Positions 47,406 to 57,152 of a stretch of 64,000 nucleotides of DNA are shown in pieces; positions within the stretch are counted from its first letter, which is position 1, and each line of letters opens with the position of its first letter. The notes under the pieces are model-generated. The model ran no database searches and was not told where the DNA came from. It saw only the letters and a list, made by a program, of their open reading frames with translations. The translations under genes and the position numbers were made by a program. Where the stretch lies: the NCBI GenBank assembly GCA_001600635.1, contig BCKL01000004.1:1016904-1080903 (forward strand), read 5' to 3'. The stretch is from Leucosporidium creatinivorum (taxonomy: Eukaryota > Basidiomycota > Microbotryomycetes > Leucosporidiales > Leucosporidiaceae).

Positions 47406-47685
47406 GTGAGTGTTTGTCTACTCTGCAGCTGCTGTACAACATCGAGAGCCCGCAACGGCGAGGCTCGAGAGACGCACTAGGAGCCTCGAGCTCGTTGCTA
47501 GCCTGCAGCGCCGGCGGACCACTGGCGCAAGGCTCCAGAGGGAGATAAGTCTAGTACACAGACAGGCAGCTTCTGCGCATCCGCAGTACTGCTGTTCTCA
47601 CCCTCCAAGAGCCCGAGCCACGCGCTCGGCCACCTCAGCTCAGCTTCGCCACCGTCAGGCGCTGACTCTTTGCACCACCCAACAG
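47406..47685 (+). other. Predicted 5'-leader intron of ATG4
   Basis: The GTGAGTG donor at 47406 and the GCTGACTCTTTGCACCACCCAACAG acceptor region (GCTGACTC, then CAACAG at 47685) fit the local intron grammar. At about 280 nt it is much longer than the coding introns. It ends 41 bp before the chosen ATG. The whole 47044-47726 stretch is the divergent promoter region of ARF6 and ATG4. Confidence 0.6.
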
Positions 47686-47726
47686 ATCAATCGGACTCGC
47701 TGGATACCCCTATTACCTCCGGCGCC

Positions 47727-50700
47727 ATGCCACGCTCGATCGAAGCGTCGTCAGGCGCCGATAGTGGAGTGAGCGCACCCCCACCACCACCAGGCGCCGC
47801 TGCTCCTACTTCGCACCCGCTCGGCTCGCGCACCAACTCGACGGAGCGTACGACTGGTGCTGAACCCTCCTCCACAAACTCTACGACGAATCGACGTCGC
47901 TCCAAGCAGCGGGAGATTGTCGTTCTTCCCGCACCTCCCTCCTCCTCCGCCGCCGCTTCGCACCCCCAAGACCACCCAGCAAATCCACTTCGACCAGTCA
48001 CCTCGAAAGGATCAATCGACTCCGTCTCCTTGACCACCGCGAGAAGCAACAAGCTCTCGAAATGGCTCTCCCGGACGAAGAGCAGTGACGGCCAACCCTC
48101 CCTTCTTCCCGCGAGCAACCCCACCATCTCCATCTCTCCCTCCTCCTCGGCACAGAGCAATCTTTCCTCTTCGTCGGGAGTATCGCACGGCTCGGCAAAG
48201 CTGCAGAAACGGCGAGGCTCGACCGACTCCAAGACGTCGACTTCGACTAGCAACTCGGGCTCGGCGGTCGCAAGAGGCTTCGCCAGTCTGAACCTCAAGG
48301 GGAACAAGCGGGGGAGTCGACAGGGACAAGAAGAGCTGGGAGATTGGGCCAGCGCCGACTTGGAGGAGGAGGAGGGCGAGGAGGATTTCGGCCGAGGAGG
48401 AGACGGCAAGAGCGTAAAAAGTTTGGGAGGGAGGTTCGGCTTGCGGCGGAGTAAGAGTAACTTGCGCATGTTTGGGCGAGGTGGGAAGGGTGGCGAGGAC
48501 CGCGATCTCAGCCCAACGGGAGCACCGACAAGCCGGTCTCGGTCGAGGGACTCGGACGCGCCCTCCGTCTCCTCCTCCTCACCATACTCCTCAGCTGTCG
48601 CTCCTCTCGCTTCCACCTCCCGCGACTCTACCTCCCTCTTCGAAATGACCTCCCCGCCCCTCTCCACCGCCAGCAACGGTAACCCTCTCGCCCAATCGCA
48701 AGGACCTGGCGCCGCTACAGCAGCAGCAGGTCGCATCGGCGGCTGGTTCAACTCGATCCTCAACTCCTCCACCGGCCCAGGAGCGTCTGCCTCGACATCC
48801 CACCTCCCTCGTTCCTCATCCCCTTCCGCCGAAGCGTCATCCAGCCCCGCTCGACACTCCTCCTTCAACCCATCTCCTTCCAACTCGACCTCCAACTCAG
48901 CCGGCAGTCCCAGCAAGTTCTCCCTCGGGAGCGCTGGCTCGTTCCGTCTCGGCGGTGGCAGCAGTGGCTCGCCGAAGAAGGGCTCGACGGGAGCGACGAA
49001 TGGGAACGGCGCGACGGGAGGGAGATTGGGACCGCTGGACCGGATGCTCGATAAGGCGGTGCAGTACTTTTTGGATACGGATAGTCAAGCGGACAGGTGT
49101 GAGGAGGATATTTGGGTGCTTGGAGTGAGGCATGAGGGATGGAGGCCTGGGGGAGGAGAGGATGGGGAGGAGAGGGACGAGTTGGGAGTGCAGCAAGGGG
49201 GTAGGGAGAAGCAGGGAAGGGAGAATCAGCGGAAGAGCTGGCAGAGTGGAAAGGGGAAGCGAGGAGGTGGGAAAAAGCAGCACGCCAGCGTCGACTTGGA
49301 CTCTCTTTCCGCCTCGTCCACCGGCTCCGTCCCTTCCTCGTCCTCGGCCAACACGTCTCCCGACCTCGCCAGCTCTCCGTCACCCTCGCGATCTCCTTCT
49401 CCCGCCGCCCCTTCTTCCAACACCCTCACGACGTCTGCACCATCCTCGACCTTCGGCTGGCCCGTCGCCTTCTACCACGACTTCTACTCCCGAATCGCCC
49501 TCACCTACCGTACAGGCTTCCCTGCGATCCCTTGCTCGCCTAGCAGCGGAGGAGGAGGAATGATGAATGCGCTGAGCATGAGCATTGGACGGGGAGGGGC
49601 GAGGGCTGGGAACGCCGAAGGGTTGACGACGGATAGCGGATGGGGTTGCATGCTAAGGACGGGACAGAGTCTGTTGGCGAATACGTTGGTGACGGTCCAT
49701 CTGGGACGAGGTGAGCCCAGTCTCTCCTTCTTCTGCTCTCGCCCCGCTGACTCTCTCCTCTCGAACAGATTGGCGACGCTCGCTACCACCATCGCCCACC
49801 TCCACGTCGCCACCGACCGCCACGCCCGAAGCAGCGACCTACACTCGTATCCTCTCCCTCTTCCTCGACGATCCCTCTCCGCTCTCCCCCTTCTCGGTCC
49901 ACCGCTTCGCTCTCATGGGCAAGCAGCTCGGCAAGGACGTCGGCGAGTGGTTCGGCCCTTCCACCGCAGCGGGAGCGATCAAAGCGCTCGTCAATGCGTT
50001 CGAACCCGCGGGGTTAAAGGTCGTTGTCGTCAACGATGGAGCGGTCTATCGGAGCGAGGTAGCGGCGGCGGCGAGGGGAGAGGCAGGTGGCTGGGAGAAG
50101 CCGGTGCTCGTCCTCATCGGGCTGAGACTTGGGATTGATGGCGTCAACCCGATCTATCACGAAGCTGTCAAGGTGAGCTCTCGCGCGGTCGTTGTCGAGT
50201 CGCTCGCACCTAATCTTCTCGCCCTCGCAACAGGGCATCTTTCGACTACCACAATCCGTCGGCATCGCAGGAGGTCGACCTTCCTCGTCCTACTACTTCG
50301 TCGGCGCTCAAGCCAGCTCGCTCTTCTATATCGACCCTCATCATCCCCGGACCACCATCCCCCTCCGCCCGCCTTCATCCTCCGAAGTCGCCGCGCTCGC
50401 TCAGCAGACCCCCATCTCTCTGCCCTTTTCCCCCGACCACGACGAGCCAGAGCAACACCTACGGGGAAGCACCATCACCGACTCGTTCGTCACGGTCGCC
50501 CCTCCCGCTCCCTCCACCCCTACCACCCCTCGACACGCTTCCGTCTCCTCCGCTCGCCGCGCAACAACATCGACGCCGCCGGGAGAGCGAGTCCTGCTCG
50601 ACGAATACTTTAACGAGGCCTACTCGGATCAGCAGACGAGGACATACCACTGCGAAAAGGTCCGCAAGATGGCGCTCGCGAGTCTGGACCCAAGTATGCT

Positions 50701-51380
50701 GGTGGGATTCCTGATCAAGGACGAGGAGGACTGGGAGGATTTCAGCGAGAAGGTCGCCGAGGTGAGCGTCGTGTCTCTTTCTCGCCTCGAACACTCGCTG
50801 ACTCTCGCCTCGGCGCCGATAGCTCTTCCAAGCCTCCAAGCCCATCTTCTCCCTCGCCGGCTCTCCACCAGCCTGGATGCGTCGAGCTTCGGGCACTACC
50901 GCCCCCTCCACCGACGCCACCCCTACTCGCGCCCCTCACTCGACGACCACTCCTTCCTCCCTCGTCGGCGACGAGGACACGGACGACTTCAGCGAACCGG
51001 AGGACTGGGAGCTCGACAGCACCGACGCTAGTGCTGCTAGCTCTTCTGCTGCTGTTCCCCTGCAGGGTCTCGGGCCAGCAGAAGTCCGGCATGGCGCTGA
51101 GGAGGAGGTCGAGTCCATTCGTCGAGTCGATGACTCTTGGCACAGTGCCTCATCTGGTTCCCCTCCGCCTACCAGCACCACATCGTCGACTTCGGCCGTT
51201 CGGATTCCTCTTCTCCCTACCGCCTCGTCATCCACGAATCCTACTCGCTCGCCCGACGACGACAGCCTCGTCGTCGTCGACCCACACCCTCGGCCTTCAT
51301 CTTCGCCAGTCGCCATCGCCGAGTCGGTCAACGAGGAAGGCTGGGAGGGCGTATCGACCAGTCCGCCGTCTCACCCATGA
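47727..51380 (+). CDS. ATG4: Autophagy cysteine protease ATG4, with long extensions
   Basis: ATG4 processes and recycles ATG8 in autophagy. The C54 peptidase core shows IWVLGVRH, FYHDFYSRIALTYRTGFPAIP, TTDSGWGCMLRTGQSLLAN (catalytic Cys), LGIDGVNPIYHEAVK, GRPSSSYYFVG and FYIDPHHPR (catalytic Asp and His), and SMLVGFLI. The protein is about 1150 residues, more than twice the usual size. About 450 residues of Ser/Gly-rich, mostly disordered sequence precede the core, and a Ser/Asp-rich tail of about 180 residues follows. The tail contains DDFSEPEDWELDSTD, which has aromatic-acidic patches that could bind ATG8. The start is the first ATG in the exon; the frame upstream opens only from TTG. Three introns split the 3' half. 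Confidence 0.93.
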
Positions 51381-51696
51381 AAATGGAGTCGTGGGCTCTA
51401 GGCGGCGGGCCGAGCTGTTGTCGGATGGTCAATCTCTCTCTTTCTAGGTGCATTCAGTAGTTCCGCCGTTTGTGTGTTGTTCAGCAAGATTACCGTAATG
51501 CCTCCTCCTCCGCCGACCGGGTCGTTCAGGACAAGCTGAGAGCATCTCGGCGAAGGCTTCGCAAGCTCGCCGGCTGGTTTGCAGTCCTGCGCTGCTCTCC
51601 GTTTCTCAGCTAAAGGGGCAAGCCATTGACACTGATACACTGATTCCATTGAACACCCAAATAACCCTAACTGTCCACTAATGACGCCTCTCACTT
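51381..51696. other. Convergent intergenic region ATG4 / transporter
   Basis: 316 bp between two stop codons. It must contain both terminators. No gene, RNA or repeat is seen. Confidence 0.5.
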
Positions 51697-53805
51697 CTAA
51701 ACCGAGCCCTCCCCCTTGACGTCGTCGCTCGCATCCTCCTTGGCGGCATCGACAGATGTCTTGGTGGTGGCGAAGCGACGGGCGGGGATCTTGCGCAGGA
51801 AAAGCTCGTCGAGCTCGAGGTAGGAGCGGTTCCTCGTCTCCGGAATGGTGAAGAAGAGGAGGACGAGCCCGACGAATCCCGTTCCCGCAAAGAAGAAGGC
51901 CGTCTTGACGCCCCATCCGGCTCCAGCGGGTGCCGCAGAGAGCATGAGAGGTGAGCAGTAGTTGAAGATGAGCCTGAAGGCGCGAAAAGTCAGCTAGAAG
52001 TCGAGACGAGATATCGCCGAAGTGAGCTCACCCGAATGCTCCTGCACCTGCGGCAGCTGCTCCGGAGGTCTTGGCGCGCAGGATCGGGGTGGAAGACTCT
52101 CCAAGGAAGATGTAGCCGAGAGGACCAGCCGAGGTAGAGTAGGCAGCGACCCAGAGACACCTGAATCGGGAAGCAGTCAGCGCCGAGCAAGGCGTGAGTC
52201 GACGTTGGATGCGAGAACTGGAACCCACATGAAGAAGATGGTGGCGTTCGATGTGGCTGAGCTGGTCTTGGCGAATCCTAGACCGCCAATGACCACAAGG
52301 GAGCCCACCATAACCAGTCCTCCGTAGTTGATGAGCGACCTTCGGCCGGCGCGCTCGACAAGGTAGAACGAGCTGAGGATGCCGGAAAGGAGGATGACAC
52401 TGTGTGAAAATACGGTTAGTCGGTTATAGCTTATGACGATCAGCTCCCTTCTCCTTACTTCACGGCTACGGTTCCAAGGAAAGGATTCTTGAGCCCAGCG
52501 AGCTGGAAGAAGTACGACGTGTAGCCGAATACGACGGGGATACCGATGAGCTGCTGCCAAGCGAATGGTGCAAACGAGACCCATGTGCGGCGCTGAAGAG
52601 AGAGCAGAAGGTCAGCTACGAAGGCTCGACCGAGCTCGGAGAAGCCAGCTCACCAAGTTGGTTCCGCGGAAGAGGTCAATGTACGAGATGCCCTTGGCCA
52701 ATACAGCAAGCTGTCTGCCATCCTCAACCTCCTGCTTGAGCATGGCGTACTCGCGGTCGACGTCGTAGCCCTCCACACCGCCGTTAATGCGCTGAAGGAC
52801 CTTTTTGGCGGCATCGTCGTTGCCTCGGCGTGCGTAGAAGCGAGGCGACTCGGGAATGATGAGGAGGATGATCATGACCAGTCTGCAGCAGAAGGAGTGT
52901 CAGTTGAGCCCATAAGGTGCATAGCGAGAGCAAGAGCTTACCCGGCGAAACCGAAGGTCGAGTATAGGCCTCGCTTGTAGTCGGTGGGAGTTGACGACTT
53001 TTGAATGACGTTGAGGACGATGGCGGCAATGAGCCCACCGAGGCCCCACATCAGCGAGTAAAGTCCAAGGAGGGCGCCGCGAATGCGAGTGGGAGCGACT
53101 TCCGAAACGCTGCGCCGAGGAAGGGGTCAGCTGGAAGCCAATGGACCTGCAGTACAGCGACAACATACTAAGTAGCAACGGATGCTTGTGCGAGTCCAAT
53201 GGATAGGCCGGTGAGGGTTTTGGCACCGCACCACGCCTTCCAATCCTTCGCAGTCACCTCGACCGCTCCGGCGGCGATGAGAAGGATAACCAGGAGGGCC
53301 ATCATGGCCTTGCGACCGAAGCGATCCGAGGGACTGTAAATAGGTCAGCGTAAGATCTGGAAGGCGGTGAGAAGGTGGACGCACTAGCCGCCGAGAAGAA
53401 GCGAGACGATGGAAGCAGCCGAGCTGAGTCCTCCCCAGATAGCGAGATGCTGTGGGTGAATGGCGGGCATACCCTTGACCTCGATAGTTGCCATTTGATT
53501 GATGAACCCTCGGTTGGCGATGAGGTTGCCTGCATGGCAAAGCGAGGGTCAGTCGGCGCCGAGCAGGGTCGTCTTCGCAAGCACTCACCAGGCAATTGAG
53601 TGGCGTAACCATCCGTCAAGGCGGTGAGAGCAGCTAAGAAGCAGATGAGGGACGCCTTCCAGAACTTCCTAGCCGTCTGGAACGTAGTGAGATCAGAATA
53701 GGCGGCGGCTCCCTCGAGGGCTTGGATGTGCTCGCTATCCTCGAGGTGGTTGGGAGCATTGGTAGCGGGCTTGTCATTGTTGACCGAGAGGAGGGCAGGC
53801 GGCAT
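51697..53805 (-). CDS. MFS sugar transporter
   Basis: A plasma-membrane sugar porter of about 540 residues with twelve predicted membrane helices. Signature parts are ALTALTDGYATQLPG, PSDRFGRKAMM (loop 2-3), RGALLGLYSLMWGLGG, the central PESPRFYARRG, RTWVSFAPFAWQQLIGIPVVFGYT (split: RTWVSFAPFAWQQ, LIGIPVVFGYT), VERAGRRSLI and IPETRNRSYLELDELF. The QQLIGI and PETR motifs place it in the SP family. It is nearer to the oligosaccharide/maltose-type fungal porters than to hexose carriers, a judgement made by eye. About eight short introns are present. It is divergent from the second GH140-like gene, so import of that enzyme's substrate is plausible. The ATG at 53805 leaves a cytosolic N-terminus of about 45 residues. 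Confidence 0.9.
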
Positions 53806-54662
53806 GCTGGATGTGCGCTTTGGAGAGAGCCTGGGGAAGTTGCTGTGGAGTTGTGGAGGAGAGGAGGGGAAGAGGGGAAAAGGTTTGACGAGATCAAGTC
53901 CCGTTCGTCTCTTCGTCGGCTGTATAATGACAATTCGGACGTTCAAAGCACTTCCTGCCGCGTGCGGACGGGGGGGAGGTGGCGCAGGGCGGCTGAGTTC
54001 GGCACGGCCAAGAAGGGCAGCTCTGATTCCTTTGCTGGGGAGCAGAAGAGATGCAGGATGTCAGCTGTAGCAATAACACCCGATAATCCCGAGCACCCGC
54101 TTGTCACCTTCCTTGCTGCTCTCCAGAGCAGACCAAGCACAGAATCGCCTTTGATCTTTCATTTCGGCGTTGCTCTCGGCGTTGAGGTTCAAAGGTGCGG
54201 GCAGACGGACTACACCTGCTGAGTCCTAGAAAGACTGCAGTAGTACACTGCAAGCGTAGCTATATAGCGCAACAGCTTCTGTCTTCCAGACAGCCGAGCC
54301 CAATCGGCAGAGACCTCCGGCTGGCGGCGGCCGAGGTGCCGAAAGAAAGGGAGAGCACAATGCCGACTTTCGCGGCTGGCACTTGCCTTGGGAGCTCGAA
54401 ACAGCCTCAGAATTTGCGATACGCTCATAAAGATGCAGTGCAGCAGCCTGCGGAAGTGTTGGAAGTGGACGAGTGCTGCCCCAGCGCCGAGCCGAACTTG
54501 GTTCTCGAATTTGTGCGGAAAAGTCACAAGCGGAAACAAACCGAGCTTTTAGGAAGATCAGGATGTTTGGAGGCCCACTTCACGTCTCGTGCTGACCAAG
54601 GCGCCGTCCTCGTGCCGAATTTCAGCTCTGCCTCCCCCCACATCTCACCTCGCCCGCTCAGC
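53806..54662. promoter_or_regulatory. Divergent promoter sugar transporter / GH140-like copy 2
   Basis: 857 bp, the longest divergent spacer of the window, between two start codons facing away from each other. Frames of 100-240 codons cross it on both strands but show no domain. No clear regulatory repeat was found by eye. Confidence 0.4.
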
Positions 54663-57003
54663 ATGCAGCACTCTGTCGAATCGTTGGCTCTTCAGCCTGG
54701 ACCGAACAAACGTTTCCTTGTACGAGCTGCAGATCCTACAAAGCCTGTGCTATGGAAGGCAGACACAGGTGCGCTACACAACTCAAGCACGTCCTGCTTC
54801 GCTGACCTCGCTCTCCCTCTGCAGCATGGGAGCTTTTCGCTCGTCTCACGCGCGAGGAGGCCATCATCTACCTCGACAACCGGAAAGCTCGGGGCTTCAA
54901 CATCATCATGGCTGTAGCTCTCACCGAGCTTGAGTGAGCCGCCCGCCTGCCCTCCTTTCCGGCTCCGAGCTAATTCCTCTGCTTCACTACAGTAGCATAA
55001 CGCCAAGAGGAGATCCCGGTGAGGTCACTGGACCCGGAGGAGAAGTGTTGGGAGTCGCGGCGCCGAAGACGACCGAGTTCTCCTTCTTGCCGAACCGCCA
55101 AGGAGATCTCCCTCTGCACGACAACGAGTGAGTCCGAAGCTTCAAGGGCGAGACCATACGCTGATGCAACGACTTTGACAGCCCGTCGAAGCCGAACGAG
55201 GCGTACTTTGCTCACATCGACTGGGTAGTGAGAGAAGCCGCTCGGCGAGAGCTGCTGGTCTGCTTGGTGCCGACGTGGGCAAGGTGGATCAACATGGGTA
55301 AGGCTCAAGAGTCTCTTCTTCGACTCCAAGTAGCAGCTGACCCTCCTACACCTACAGGTTGGACGACCGGCCCCGTCCTCTTCAACGAGAAGAGCGCCGA
55401 ATCTTTTGGCGGCTACATCGGACAGCGCTACCCTTTCCTCCCCAAGGTGCTCGGTGGGGATACCAATCCTCATTGGACAGGAGGAGGCGAGCTCTTCAAG
55501 CGCTACGCCAAGGACGGCCGTGCCCCGAACGACCTTCCCCTGCCGACCTACGAGGATCTGCCTGTCCACGACTCGCGCCCGCTCTTCCGAGCTATGGCTC
55601 GTGGTATCGTCGTTGCCGAGACACCCTTCTGGATCAAGCGCTTTCCTCGACAGACGCCCTTTCTCACCTATCATCCTACAGCGCTGTAAGTCATTTCTCG
55701 GCGATCGTATTGCGCGTCACCGGCTCGGGTAGAAGGAGGGAGGAGGTAGCTTGCAGCGGAAGCTTTGCGACACGGAGAGCCTCCAAGTCAGCTACACATC
55801 TCGCGCGAGGTATCGAGCTGACCGACCTGCTCAATTACAACAGATGGCTCCCCAAGTACCCCGAAGCTCGAGCCTCGGCTTACTGGAACGACGAGGACTG
55901 GCTCTCTATGGATGCCGTGCAGAGCGGGCATGCCGACTTCCCCAATCTGCCCTTCTCTCCACCTCTCGCCTACTGGAACTCGCGCTCGCCGCACGTCGCC
56001 ATCGGTCACATGTGGGAGAACACGCCCGTTCGTCCTTGCATCGACCTCGAAGGTCATTGTGAGTCGTCCGTTCATCTAGCTGCCTGTAGCTACCTCGACG
56101 AGTCTCTCAGTTTCTCTCGAGACCTGCGCAGCTGGCGCAGATCCTTCGCCGAGCAATTGGCCCTCGGCGCCGAAGAGAGCTCAGTCGGCTGACCTAGCAC
56201 GCCTACTTTGCAGACGAGGCTCTTCATAACGCTCTCAACTCGAAGAACGAGTGGATGTGGGGCGAGCACGACATTCGTACCGGAGCCTGGCAGTCGGTGA
56301 GTGCCGTTTTGACAGCCCGCCCTTAGCCGAGCCGAGCTCACCCCGTTGTCTTGTAAATCGCACAGGTACTTTCGGGTGCTGTCGGATATGTGTGTGAGTG
56401 TCGCTGAAATCTTACGTTTGACCTCGGCGCTGACTCGGCGCTCGCTACTCGCGCAGACGGCGCCAACTCGGTGTGGCAGATGTACGAGAAGGATGCGAAT
56501 CGACGTAAGTCATCTTTCTGGTAGAATTGCTTTCACTCGCTGACCCTGCATACCCCCCAATAGCTGCGGTCGAGGCCGTCTGTGGACTAGACCCTTCTCG
56601 CTCCTGGCGCTCCGACATCGACCTTCCCGGCCCCTCCTACCTCCCTCACCTCTGGTCCCTCCTCGAGTCACTCCCTACCGACGTCTTCCATGCCCGACAA
56701 CCCGCTCAAGATGTGCTCCTCGCTTCATCGGCGCCCGACGACCTCGACTCGAGGGTCACGGTCATGCGAGACGTTTACGAGGAGGGACGGTCGTCGACCA
56801 TCCTCATCGCTCATTCGGGCCACGGAGAGAAGTTCGAACTGGATCTCAAGAGGGCGTTTGGAGCACAGAAGGTCAAGGCGACGTGGCTGGATCCGAGGAC
56901 AGGAAAGGAGAGCTCGGTCGAGGGAGACGCTTCCTCGGGCGACTTCACGCCGCCGAGTCGAGGAGGATTGGAGCATGATTGGGTTCTGGTACTTCGAGCC
57001 TGA
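54663..57003 (+). CDS. Apiosidase-like glycoside hydrolase (GH140/DUF4038), copy 2
   Basis: A second member of the family seen at 12963-14940, clearly diverged in sequence and not a recent duplicate. In order: [65 protein letters not shown] (putative catalytic Asp), QSGHAD, CIDLEGHY (putative catalytic Glu), [23 protein letters not shown] and a C-terminal beta domain ending DWVLVLRA. The usual PFFWLGDTAW is [10 protein letters not shown] here. No signal peptide is visible ([13 protein letters not shown]), so it is probably intracellular. The first exons were joined by conserved residues and CTGAC introns; the start codon is moderately secure. A sugar transporter is divergent from it. Confidence 0.82.
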
Positions 57004-57152
57004 TGTAGTCTTTAAGGCGGGGTGCAGTACAGCGAGGACATTCGCACGGCCTTTCTTCAGCTCAAACAGGCTCGCAAAGGCGCTCTCGCACGGTCGTCCG
57101 AGGTGCACAGCACAGCTAATGATGACAACAAGTGAACAACTCTACTCAAGTC

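Noticed and set aside
47687-48916. Minus-strand open frame of 409 codons
   Set aside because: It is the shadow of the Ser-rich first exon of ATG4; GC-rich coding DNA leaves long antisense frames and no motif is seen.
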